A stretch of DNA of 55,196 nucleotides from an uncultured Acidobacteriaceae bacterium. GTDB taxonomy: Bacteria > Acidobacteriota > Terriglobia > Terriglobales > Acidobacteriaceae. The stretch lies in the NCBI GenBank assembly GCA_903911925.1, contig CAIWFH010000209.1:1-55196 (forward strand). Direction: 5' to 3'. The notes beneath the pieces were generated by a model, which saw only the letters and a program-made list of their open reading frames with translations, did no database searches and was not told the DNA's origin. The position numbers were made by a program, and so were the translations under genes. Position 1 is the first letter of the stretch. Every line of letters begins with the position of its first letter. Shown one piece after another: positions 26,260-34,118 of the stretch.

Positions 26260-28527
26260 CTACGACCTGACCTTCCACTTCGTCGAAAGCGCGGCAAGCT
26301 TCTCATCCATCGTCGGCTGCGGTTTTGCATCTGGCTTTTCCTGCTTGCGTACCGGTCGCGCGGCAGGCGCTGACAGCGCCTTGATTGAAAGCGCAATCCG
26401 TTTTGCCTTCGCGTCCACGCTCAGCACCTTCACTTTCACAATCTGCCCCGTCTTTACAGCCTCTGACGGTTCCTTGATATAGCGGTTTGAGAGTTCGCTG
26501 ATGTGCACCAGCCCATCCTGATGAACGCCGATATCCACAAATGCGCCGAACTTGGTCACGTTGGTGACCACGCCCTCAAGCACCATCCCCGGCTCCACAT
26601 CGGCCATCTCCCGCACCGCATCGTGAAACACAGGCGCAACAAACTTGTCGCGCGGATCGCGTCCCGGCTTCCGCAGTTCGGCCAGAATGTCATTCACCGT
26701 GTACGTTCCAGCGGACACCTGCTTGGGGTCCACCTGTTCGAGAAGCTGCGGTTGCTGAATGATCTGCTCCACCGACGAGTGAAGCAGCCCTGCAATCTGC
26801 TCAACGATCGGATACGACTCAGGGTGTACCGCGGTCATGTCCAGCGGATTGTCGCCATTGCGAATACGCAGAAAACCGGCCGCCTGCTCGTAAGTCTTGG
26901 GGCCGATGCCCGGCACCTCAAGCACCTGCGCGCGCGAGTGGAAGCTGCCCTTCTCATTGCGATGGCTCACGATATTCAGCGCCGTGCGCTCCGTGATGCC
27001 GGCAACAAATCTCAGTAGCGTCCACGATGAAGTGTTCAGGTCAACGCCGACTTTGTTGACGCAACTTTCAATCACCGTCTCCAGCGACTCCTGCAATTGG
27101 CGCTGGTCAACGTCGTGCTGATATTGGCCCACGCCGATAGACTTGGGATCGACTTTCACCAATTCTGAAAGCGGGTCCTGCAATCGGCGCGCAATCGAAA
27201 TGGCGCCGCGCACCGTCAAATCGAGATCGGGAAACTCCTGCCGCGCGACAGCAGAAGCGGAGTAGACGCTGGCGCCCGATTCGCTCACCGTTACAGAAAA
27301 GACGCCTTCGATTCCCTTGTCGCGCAGGAACTCGCGCACAAAGGCGTCGGTCTCTCGCGATGCCGTCCCGTTGCCGATGGCGATGGCGCGAACGTTGTGC
27401 TTGCGCAACAGCGCTTCGAGTTTGGGCACGGACTCATCGTTGCCGTGCTTTGAAGTGTGCAGGTAGAGCACGGTGTGATCAAGCAGCTTGCCGGTCTCAT
27501 CCACCACGGCAACCTTGCAGCCGGTGCGAAGGCCGGGATCGATACCCAGCACGGAGATCGGTCCGGCGGGCGGCGCAAGCAGCAGGTTGTACAGGTTGTC
27601 GCGAAAAACACGAATCGCTTCCGTGTCCGAACGGCGCTTGAGCTCCAGGCGAATCTCGCCCTGAATTGAACTGTTGAGAAGCCGCTTCCATGCATCGTCG
27701 ATGGCCATTTCAAGCTGCCGCGTCCAATCGCCTTTGAGGCGCAGCACGTGGCGTTGAATGATGGCGATGGCCCGTTCCGGTTCCACCTCAATGAGAAAGT
27801 AGAGCACGTTTTCGCCTTCACCGCGGCGGATGGCCAGCATGCGATGCGAGGGGATGGTCTTCACCGGCTCGCTGTACTCGTAGTACATCTTGAATTTGTC
27901 CTGCTCGTCCACCGCATCCGTTGCCTTGCGGCTGACGACGACGCCTTCATCGAAGACCAGTTTCCGCAGCGCTTTGCGCAGGTCGGCATCTTCGCTGATC
28001 CACTCGGCAACAATGTGCCGCGCGCCTTCCAGCGCTTCGTCTACCGTGGCCACGCCCAACTCGGCATTCACAAAGCGCGCGGCAAAAGTCTCCAACGGCT
28101 CTGCGGTATTCTGCTGCGCCCAGAGGTATTGCGCCAGCGGTTCAAGACCCTTCTCTCGCGCGATGGTAGCCTTGGTGCGGCGCTTGGGCTTGTAGGGCAG
28201 GTACAAGTCTTCAAGTTCGCTCTTGTCGAGCGTGGCCTCAATGCGCGCCTTCAACTCGTCGGTCAGCTTGCCCTGTTCTGCAATGGAGGCGAGGATGGTT
28301 TCCCGCCGCTCCGTCAAATCGCGGAAATAGGCGAGTTTCTCTTCGATATCCAGAATCTGCACTTCATCCAGGTTGCCGGTGGCCTCTTTGCGGTAGCGCG
28401 CAATAAAGGGCACAGTTCCGCCGTCGTCCAGCAATTCAATGACTGCGACGATGCCATGCAGGGGGAGATTCAGTACCTTTGCGATGTGAAGAAGAATTTC
28501 GGGAGCGAGGTTTTTTGTTTCTTTCAT
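26260..28527 (-). CDS. tex: Tex-type RNA-binding transcriptional accessory protein
   Basis: A cytoplasmic nucleic-acid-binding protein of about 755 residues. In order: Tex N-terminal helical domain (LNLPLHGIVAVIELLDDG, VPFIARYRKEATGNLDE), YqgF/RNase H-like domain (VLGIDPGLRTGCKVAVVDETG), helix-hairpin-helix region (LEVPGIGPKTYEQAAGFLRI), and a C-terminal S1 domain (GMVLEGVVTNVTKFGAFVDIGVHQDGLVH). The C-terminal tail is Lys/Pro-rich. Start choice is uncertain: ATG 28527 fits family N-termini, ATG 28551 has a GGCGGG upstream, and the frame opens at GTG 28602. A hairpin repeat lies about 100 bases upstream. Confidence 0.92.
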   Translation of the reverse strand: MKETKNLAPEILLHIAKVLNLPLHGIVAVIELLDDGGTVPFIARYRKEATGNLDEVQILDIEEKLAYFRDLTERRETILASIAEQGKLTDELKARIEATLDKSELEDLYLPYKPKRRTKATIAREKGLEPLAQYLWAQQNTAEPLETFAARFVNAELGVATVDEALEGARHIVAEWISEDADLRKALRKLVFDEGVVVSRKATDAVDEQDKFKMYYEYSEPVKTIPSHRMLAIRRGEGENVLYFLIEVEPERAIAIIQRHVLRLKGDWTRQLEMAIDDAWKRLLNSSIQGEIRLELKRRSDTEAIRVFRDNLYNLLLAPPAGPISVLGIDPGLRTGCKVAVVDETGKLLDHTVLYLHTSKHGNDESVPKLEALLRKHNVRAIAIGNGTASRETDAFVREFLRDKGIEGVFSVTVSESGASVYSASAVARQEFPDLDLTVRGAISIARRLQDPLSELVKVDPKSIGVGQYQHDVDQRQLQESLETVIESCVNKVGVDLNTSSWTLLRFVAGITERTALNIVSHRNEKGSFHSRAQVLEVPGIGPKTYEQAAGFLRIRNGDNPLDMTAVHPESYPIVEQIAGLLHSSVEQIIQQPQLLEQVDPKQVSAGTYTVNDILAELRKPGRDPRDKFVAPVFHDAVREMADVEPGMVLEGVVTNVTKFGAFVDIGVHQDGLVHISELSNRYIKEPSEAVKTGQIVKVKVLSVDAKAKRIALSIKALSAPAARPVRKQEKPDAKPQPTMDEKLAALSTKWKVRS

Positions 28528-28626
28528 GGGCGGCACTTGTTCATGGTACATCCCGCCGCTGAGGAAATGTCGCCCATATATATTGTGTAAAATGTGCAGC
28601 ACTCAAAGAGGATGCTGTTTGTGATT

Positions 28627-28675
28627 GTGGATTCCCAGGTCCCGTCTGCTGGGGCGGACGAGATCTGGGACACCC
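28627..28675 (-). repeat. Variable-stem hairpin element, copy a
   Basis: Plus-strand outline GTGGATT-CCCAGGTCCCGTCTGC-loop-GCGGACGAGATCTGGG-ACACCC: a stem of about 16 pairs with wobbles and one mismatch, and family ends matching copy e. It lies downstream of the fucosidase stop and upstream of tex, both minus strand, so it could end the fucose operon transcript. Confidence 0.65.
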
Positions 28676-28695
28676 GGTATTGTTGCGTGAATCAG

Positions 28696-30231
28696 TTAAG
28701 CCGTTTGAATCTTCAGCGTGATGCCAATGTCGGAAATTTTCTCCGCCGGCATCTCGACCTTCAGCCCGCACTCATCCTGTTTCCAATTCAAATCGCCCTT
28801 GTGGCCGAGCATTTCAACCTTGAGAATTTTTCCCGGAGCCTGCGAACTCGCGAGGCCGAGCGCGCAGATGCAAGCCTGTTTTTCAGGCGTGCCCATCACG
28901 AATGCGTAGACCGTGCTGTTTTTCGCTGTGAAGCGGACATCGTCGGCAGTCAAGTCTTTTTGCTTGTCCTCGTTAAAGTTGCTCGCTTCAATCTTGACCT
29001 TTGTCGAAGGGCCTTCGCCGTAAATCTTCCACGGACGCGAAGCGTAGATACCTTCGCTGTTCACTTCCATCCATGCAGTGATGCCTTCAAGCACTCTCCG
29101 CTCTTCATAATCCAGTTCACCGGAGTTGGGCAGCGGGAAGTTGAGCAGCAGGTTTCCGTTCTTGCTTACGATGTCGACCAGAAGGTCAATCACTTTCTTG
29201 GCAGTCTTGTACTTCTCCCCGCGGTTGTAGTGCCATTGGCCGATGCAGGTGTCGGTCTGCCACGGATTGGCCGCAATGCCGTCGGCGACGCCGCGTTCGT
29301 GATCCAGCAGGCAGGTGCCGATAGCGCAATCCGTGCCGTCCTTGCTGGTGTAAACAGCTTCATTGTTGCCGCCGTGCAGTTGCGCGCTCACGTTGTACAA
29401 GTGCGAAACCACCTTCATCCCGTACTCTTCGAAAGGCAGGTGGCCGTCGGTGTAAAGGAAATCCGGTTGGTACTTGTCGATGAGGTCGGTCATGCGGTCC
29501 AGGTAGTGCTGCTTCCACGTCTCTGGAATTCCATCGTCGGTCCAATCGAGCCGGTCAACAAAGCGTGCGCAATTGGCGTCATGGTAAAGGTCTTCAAACT
29601 TCGGATCCACGCCGTCATAGGCAACACCGGCCAGCGGGCCCGTTTTGTCCGCGCCGTGGCTCACGGCCCACCATTTGTAGCTGATCCACAAGTGCTCGCT
29701 TACGCCGAACCGCAATCCATTTTTCTGCGCGGCCTTCTGCCACGTGCCAACCACATCTTTCTTCGGTCCCATGTTCACCGCGTTCCAGCGCGTGTGCTTC
29801 GAGTTCCAAAGATCGAAATTGTCATGATGAACGCCCATGCTGACAAAATATTTTGCCCCGGCTTTCTTGTACAAACCCATCAGATGCTCAGGGTCCCACT
29901 TGGCGGCATGCCAGTCGTTCACCAGGTCCTTGTATCCCACTTTCGTCGGATGGCCGTAGGTCTCAACATGATAGCGATACTCATTCGACCCCTGGATATA
30001 CATGTTGCGGGCGTACCAATCGCCGTTCTCAATGGCCGACTGCGGTCCCCAGTGGGACCAGATGCCGAACTTCGCATCGCGGAACCATTCGGGAATGTGG
30101 TAGCCCTGCAAGGATTGCCGCGTGGGTTGAAAGGTCGCACCCTGCGCCTGGGCGCGCGCAAACTTTGAAAGTGCCAGGGCGGAACATGCGCCGCCCATCC
30201 ATTGCAGTAACTCACGCCTGTTCAGAGCCAT
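28696..30231 (-). CDS. Tat-exported alpha-L-fucosidase, GH29
   Basis: A 511-residue enzyme predicted to release L-fucose from glycans in the periplasm or outside. The N-terminus is a Tat signal (LNRRELLQWMGGACSALALS). GH29 motifs include EWFRDAKFGIWSHWGPQS, YFVSMGVHHDNFDLWNSKHT and WNAVNMGPKKDVVG. The predicted nucleophile is Asp262 in DFLYTDGHLPF. The acid/base is not conserved across the family and cannot be assigned. The C-terminal beta-sandwich follows ERRVLEGITAWMEVNSEGIY. It is the last gene of a four-gene minus-strand cluster suggestive of fucose release and use. Confidence 0.9.
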   Translation of the reverse strand: MALNRRELLQWMGGACSALALSKFARAQAQGATFQPTRQSLQGYHIPEWFRDAKFGIWSHWGPQSAIENGDWYARNMYIQGSNEYRYHVETYGHPTKVGYKDLVNDWHAAKWDPEHLMGLYKKAGAKYFVSMGVHHDNFDLWNSKHTRWNAVNMGPKKDVVGTWQKAAQKNGLRFGVSEHLWISYKWWAVSHGADKTGPLAGVAYDGVDPKFEDLYHDANCARFVDRLDWTDDGIPETWKQHYLDRMTDLIDKYQPDFLYTDGHLPFEEYGMKVVSHLYNVSAQLHGGNNEAVYTSKDGTDCAIGTCLLDHERGVADGIAANPWQTDTCIGQWHYNRGEKYKTAKKVIDLLVDIVSKNGNLLLNFPLPNSGELDYEERRVLEGITAWMEVNSEGIYASRPWKIYGEGPSTKVKIEASNFNEDKQKDLTADDVRFTAKNSTVYAFVMGTPEKQACICALGLASSQAPGKILKVEMLGHKGDLNWKQDECGLKVEMPAEKISDIGITLKIQTA

Positions 30232-30309
30232 GGGTCTAGTTCCTTTCGCTGTAACTCATGTGGAGTGGATCGAAAATTTCAACCCACGGTTAGATTTGTG
30301 CAGTCGAAG

Positions 30310-30819
30310 TCACTTTGAATCCGCAACGCGTATTGCCTGGCGAAGCCGCGCTTCCGCCTCTGCGCTCCAGTACCCGCAATCCAGTTCGAAGAAAACCGAA
30401 GTATACGGAATCGTCATGTCGGTCTTGATAATCAGAATGTGAAATACCTCGGCGGATTTGTCGAGTTTGGCAATGATCTCTTCATGCGGAATCTCAAGAA
30501 CGTGAGAGCCTTCGAGCGCCCCGTCTAGTTGCCGCCGGTAGTCTGCGATCCCCGGCGCATCATCCTCTGCGACAAAGGCAAGCTCCCGATCGGTATACAC
30601 ATTCGCACGAATGTGATTGCATGCTTCAATAGCCACAGCAACCGTGCGTACCGTCTGAATCTGATCCGCATCGGCGACAATGGTCTCGATGCCCGGCTTC
30701 GATTGAGCCGGATACGCCGCATCCGCAACTACAATCCAGTTGCGATGTCCATACAGTGGAAGCAGCGTGCTGAGTCGCTGCTCCCAATCAGATGTGTTTG
30801 ATTCCATCGTGCTGCTCAT
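30310..30819 (-). CDS. RbsD/FucU-like sugar mutarotase family protein
   Basis: A 169-residue protein with the layout of the RbsD/FucU fold: PLYGHRNWIVVADAAYP near the N-terminus corresponds to the conserved GH(x)nDA(x)(Y/F)P region, with the catalytic-type His in GHRN and the sugar-contacting Asp in VADAAYP. The C-terminal part (TDMTIPYTSVFFELDCGYW) fits the second conserved region. FucU and RbsD speed anomer interconversion of L-fucose and D-ribose. The GH29 fucosidase 78 bases downstream and the dehydrogenase gene 23 bases upstream support a role with fucose. The assignment is by pattern and context, not a full alignment. Confidence 0.62.
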   Translation of the reverse strand: MSSTMESNTSDWEQRLSTLLPLYGHRNWIVVADAAYPAQSKPGIETIVADADQIQTVRTVAVAIEACNHIRANVYTDRELAFVAEDDAPGIADYRRQLDGALEGSHVLEIPHEEIIAKLDKSAEVFHILIIKTDMTIPYTSVFFELDCGYWSAEAEARLRQAIRVADSK

Positions 30820-30842
30820 GGCCTCATCTCCTCAGATTTCAT

Positions 30843-31916
30843 CTAAACCAGTTCTTCATCCTGGCAGACGGCCACCTTGCCGCACTTGCCTGAGGACATG
30901 AGCGCATATGCTTCAGAAGCACGCTCCAGCGGGAAGCGATGCGTGATGATATCGGCCGGATGCAGGTTCCAGCGAACCAGCCGCTCCACCAGTTCTTCCA
31001 TCAGCCACGTTGACGTCACCCACGAACCGTACAAGGTTTTCTGGTCGTGAATCATATCCGGCGAAGGATTGATCTCGACAGTACCGCCTTCGCCGAGAAA
31101 AACGATCTTTCCCCACTTGCGCGTGGCGCGGATGGCCGTGGCGCGCGCGGCAGCGTTCGCTGAGCAATCCACCGCCCGCTCCACGCCGTAGCTGCCAGTG
31201 AGTTCCCTCACCTGGGCCACATTATCCGGTCCCGAAGCCAGCACCGCATCGCAAAGGCCAAGATCCAGCGCGATCTTCATGCGCTCCGGCACAACATCGA
31301 TACCAATGATCTTGTTCGCGCCGAGTTTGCGGCACAACGCGCCCGTGGCCAAACCCACCGGACCAAGCCCTGTGATGAGCACAGCATGATTGCCGTCGAT
31401 GCCAATCTTTTCCAATCCCTCGTAAACCGTTCCAAAGCCGCAAGCCACCTGCGCGCCGTCGGCGTAAGAAAGCTCGTCGGGTAGCGCGATCAGGTCCTTC
31501 TCCTCCGCGATCATGAACTCAGCCATGCCGCCGTCGCGTTGCCATCCGTAGGCGCGGCGATACTTCTCGCTGGTGCACGAAATCATGTAACCGCGCCGGC
31601 AATCGTTGCACACGCCGCAGCCGGAGATGTGATAAACAATCACGCGGTCACCGGTCTTGAAGCGGCGCAGGCCGGGTCCTTCAGCCACAATCTGTCCGCA
31701 AGGCTCGTGGCCGGCAATCACGCCCTGGTAGCCTTCAGGCCCCTTGCCCAGGTGTTCGTGATAGATGCATCGAATATCCGAACCGCAAATCGTCGAAGCC
31801 TTGATGCGCAGCAACACTTCTCCATGGCCAGGCGTGGGCACCGGCACGGCGCGCATTTCAACAGTCGAGTTGCCGGGCAAAAATGCCGCGGTCATCGTTT
31901 CCGCTCTCTCTTTCAT
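30843..31916 (-). CDS. Zinc-dependent alcohol/polyol dehydrogenase (MDR family)
   Basis: A 357-residue medium-chain dehydrogenase, cytoplasmic. The catalytic zinc site is suggested by STICGSDIR and AGHEPCGQIV; the structural zinc by CGVCNDCRRGYMISC. The nucleotide-binding fold carries VLITGLGPVGLATGALCRKLGA followed by IGIDVVPERM, whose acidic residue suggests NAD preference. The start at ATG 31916 has AAGGAAAAAG upstream; ATG 31931 lacks one. Its place between an aldo/keto reductase and a FucU-like gene suggests oxidation of fucose or a fucose-derived polyol, which is inference. Confidence 0.88.
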   Translation of the reverse strand: MKERAETMTAAFLPGNSTVEMRAVPVPTPGHGEVLLRIKASTICGSDIRCIYHEHLGKGPEGYQGVIAGHEPCGQIVAEGPGLRRFKTGDRVIVYHISGCGVCNDCRRGYMISCTSEKYRRAYGWQRDGGMAEFMIAEEKDLIALPDELSYADGAQVACGFGTVYEGLEKIGIDGNHAVLITGLGPVGLATGALCRKLGANKIIGIDVVPERMKIALDLGLCDAVLASGPDNVAQVRELTGSYGVERAVDCSANAAARATAIRATRKWGKIVFLGEGGTVEINPSPDMIHDQKTLYGSWVTSTWLMEELVERLVRWNLHPADIITHRFPLERASEAYALMSSGKCGKVAVCQDEELV

Positions 31917-32034
31917 CTTTTTCCTTCCCATCTACAGCCTGTAATTCCTTCGGCCAAAATCTGTCATCTTGAGCAGCAAAACTCGCCGCGGCCAGCAACA
32001 CCCAAAGATAGAACCGGCCTTGTTCCCACAAGAA

Positions 32035-32089
32035 CTGGGTGCCCCTGGCCCCTCGCTTTTGGGGACCAGCGAAACCACAACCCTCAACC
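32035..32089 (+). repeat. Variable-stem hairpin element, copy b
   Basis: Starts CTGGGTGCCCC, has a stem CTGGCCCC/GGGGACCAG (one bulge) around TCGCTTTT, and ends with AAACCACAACCCTCAACC, close to the tail of copy d. It lies between the aldo/keto reductase and the Zn dehydrogenase genes, inside the proposed fucose operon. Confidence 0.6.
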
Positions 32090-32118
32090 GCCCGCTCATC
32101 CGAGCGGAGTGTGCGCTG

Positions 32119-33150
32119 CTATGCCGGTGTAACTTCGCCATCCACGTCCCACAGCGCTTCCCAGGTCTGACCATCCTTCCACAGGAAGACCTGCCCCTTG
32201 ATCAGCCGGCAGTTGCGGTCGAGCCTCGCAATCGTCTGCATCTCTTCATCGCTGAGCGGATCGTGGGTAACACATTCAAGGTTGTCGCGATAGTGATTCA
32301 CTGAAAACGGAATCGGCGTTTGCCCGCGTTGCACGGCCCACTTGATGCAGATTGCCGCGGGATTCACTCCGTGTCGCCTGGCGATCTCGAGAATCACCGA
32401 ATCTTCCGTCGGTGCGGTGTCTTCCGGTGTGCGGTCGCGCTCCGGGCGTCCCGGCGAGCCGAGCGGGCAGTATCCGATGGGCTGAATGCCGTTGTCTAAA
32501 ACATATTTGAACAACTCAGGCTGCTGGAAGTGCGGATGCAGTTCCATCTCGTTCACCGCCGGCTTGATGCGCGCGTCGCGCAGCACCAGCTTGAGTTTGG
32601 GAATGGTCATGTTCGATGCGCCGATATGCCGCACCAGGCCCAGGTCGACCAGCTCTTCCATCTTGCGCCAGGTCTTCATGTAGTTCTCATGAATATAAGG
32701 CTTGGCGTCCGCGCTGCGAGAGCTGACATCGCAGCCCGGCGCATGGAAATTTGGGAAAGGCCAGTGCACCAGGTAGAGGTCCAGGTAGTTGAGGCGAAGG
32801 TCGGCAAGCGACTTGCGGCATTGCGCGATCACGTCGCTCTCTGCGTGCTTGTCGTTCCACAGCTTTGAGGTGACCCAGAGTTCATCGCGCTTAATTCCGC
32901 CGCGTTGAATCGACTCAAGCGCCGCGCCAACCTCAATTTCGTTTCCGTAGACCGAGGCGCAATCGAAGTGCCGATAGCCCACTGCGGCCGCTCCCCCGAC
33001 TGCTTCGGCAACCTGGGCCGCAGAAACGTGATCGGAGCCAAAGGTGCCCAGCCCAACAGCGGGCATCTTCGCCCCGGTCCAAAGCGTTCGCTGCGGAATT
33101 GCTGCTGGATCGACACAGGCCGATCCTGGCTTGGCGGCGGAGGTAGTCAT
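32119..33150 (-). CDS. Aldo/keto reductase
   Basis: A 343-residue NAD(P)H-dependent reductase. The catalytic tetrad is visible: Asp and Tyr in YRHFDCASVYGNE, Lys in WVTSKLWN, His in YLVHWP. Cofactor-site motifs include RHIGASNMTIPKL and PIPFSVNHYRDNLECV. An extended loop between the His motif and MKTWRKMEELVDLGLVR makes it longer than the typical 280 residues. Start ATG 33150 has AAGGAG five bases upstream. It is the first gene of the fucose-type operon and lies just downstream of a clear promoter and operator. Aldose or keto-sugar reduction is plausible; the substrate is not readable. Confidence 0.9.
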   Translation of the reverse strand: MTTSAAKPGSACVDPAAIPQRTLWTGAKMPAVGLGTFGSDHVSAAQVAEAVGGAAAVGYRHFDCASVYGNEIEVGAALESIQRGGIKRDELWVTSKLWNDKHAESDVIAQCRKSLADLRLNYLDLYLVHWPFPNFHAPGCDVSSRSADAKPYIHENYMKTWRKMEELVDLGLVRHIGASNMTIPKLKLVLRDARIKPAVNEMELHPHFQQPELFKYVLDNGIQPIGYCPLGSPGRPERDRTPEDTAPTEDSVILEIARRHGVNPAAICIKWAVQRGQTPIPFSVNHYRDNLECVTHDPLSDEEMQTIARLDRNCRLIKGQVFLWKDGQTWEALWDVDGEVTPA

Positions 33151-33164
33151 GCTTGCTCCTTGGC

Positions 33165-33180
33165 TTGAAAACGTTATCAA
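33165..33180. promoter_or_regulatory. LacI-family-type operator
   Basis: The 16-base sequence TTGAAAACGTTATCAA is a near-perfect palindrome (one mismatched pair) centred on ACGT, the shape of LacI/GalR-family operators. It lies 15 bases upstream of the aldo/keto reductase start codon and just downstream of a sigma70-type promoter, so a bound repressor would block the operon. No LacI-family gene is in the window. Confidence 0.65.
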
Positions 33181-33196
33181 TATCTTCGACATACGA

Positions 33197-33225
33197 AGAA
33201 TAAGAGCAGCCCCGGGACCTGTCAA
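33197..33225 (-). promoter_or_regulatory. Sigma70-type promoter of the fucose-type operon
   Basis: On the minus strand a consensus -35 TTGACA (33225-33220) is followed after exactly 17 bases by TATTCT (33202-33197). Transcription would begin near 33190, just before the LacI-type operator at 33180-33165. Confidence 0.7.
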
Positions 33226-33303
33226 CACACGGCGCGGTCCCTATCAATCCAGAAGCTATCGGCCCACTCTGCCAAGCCCTGGGCTCCCGCCAATTCTCCT
33301 GGA

Positions 33304-34041
33304 TTATGTTCCGGCCCGCACCAATATGCAGGTAATGTTGTCATGGCCGCCGGCTTTCTTGGCCGCGTTCACCAGCCCGGCGCATAAATCTTCAAGCGGC
33401 CGATCGACGGCGAGCAGCGACTGGATATGTTCATCGGAGAGTTCGCGCGTCAGCCCATCGGAACAAAGCAGAAACAAATCGCCGGCATCCGCTTCCAGCG
33501 CGAAAACATCCGGCGTCACCCGCGACTGCGTGCCGAGCGCCCTGGTAATTACGTTTCTCAGCGACGACCGCAGCGCTTCGGCAGGGGTCATGCGGCCCAT
33601 CCTTACCTGCTCTTCCACCAGGGAGTGATCCAGGGTGATCTGTTCCAGGTGAGAATTCCGCAAGCGGTAACAGCGGCTGTCGCCAACGTTGATAACCCAG
33701 ACGTGGCGATCTTCGGCCAGAAAGCCCACCAGCGTCGTGCCCATGCCGTTGAGGCTCAAGCTTCGCTGCGAGCGGGAAAAGATGACCTCGTTGGCTGCGT
33801 CAATGGCCTGCTCTGCGGCCAGCTGCGGTTCCATCTTCAAATCGCGGTTGGTGAGCCGGCTCAGCACTTCGTCCACCGCCAGCGAGCTTGCAATTTCGCC
33901 TGCCGCCGCGCCGCCCATTCCGTCACACACGACATAGACTCCGTGTTCGACGGAATATCCGAATGCGTCTTCGTTCGAGGGGCGCTTGCGGCCGCGATCG
34001 GTAGCCGCCGAAGCCGTGTAGTGGACAACCGCCGTAGCCAA
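33304..34041 (-). CDS. PP2C-type serine/threonine protein phosphatase
   Basis: A 245-residue cytoplasmic phosphatase. It starts at TTG 34041 with GGGGGAA about seven bases upstream. PP2C metal-binding motifs are in order: KRPSNEDAF, YVVCDGMGGAAAGEIAS, LFLLCSDGLTRELSDEHI and GGHDNITCILVRAG. It reverses Ser/Thr kinase phosphorylation. No Hanks-type kinase gene is near, although such pairs are common. It lies 77 bases downstream of the gene at 34119 on the same strand and may be co-transcribed. Confidence 0.9.
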   Translation of the reverse strand: MATAVVHYTASAATDRGRKRPSNEDAFGYSVEHGVYVVCDGMGGAAAGEIASSLAVDEVLSRLTNRDLKMEPQLAAEQAIDAANEVIFSRSQRSLSLNGMGTTLVGFLAEDRHVWVINVGDSRCYRLRNSHLEQITLDHSLVEEQVRMGRMTPAEALRSSLRNVITRALGTQSRVTPDVFALEADAGDLFLLCSDGLTRELSDEHIQSLLAVDRPLEDLCAGLVNAAKKAGGHDNITCILVRAGT

Positions 34042-34118
34042 AAAGAGTTCCCCCGTTGCTCAGTTTACATCGGATGGAAACGGTCGGACCGGGAAAGACT
34101 CAATTCTGGCCGGAGCAA

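Noticed and set aside
28594..30168. Open frame of 524 codons on the plus strand opposite the fucosidase
   Set aside because: It is antisense to a clear GH29 gene, has no family signal, and such frames arise from strong third-position GC bias.
30270..30290. GAAATTTTC-like palindrome upstream of the fucosidase as a second LacI operator
   Set aside because: It lacks the central CG and the flanking symmetry of the 33165 site.
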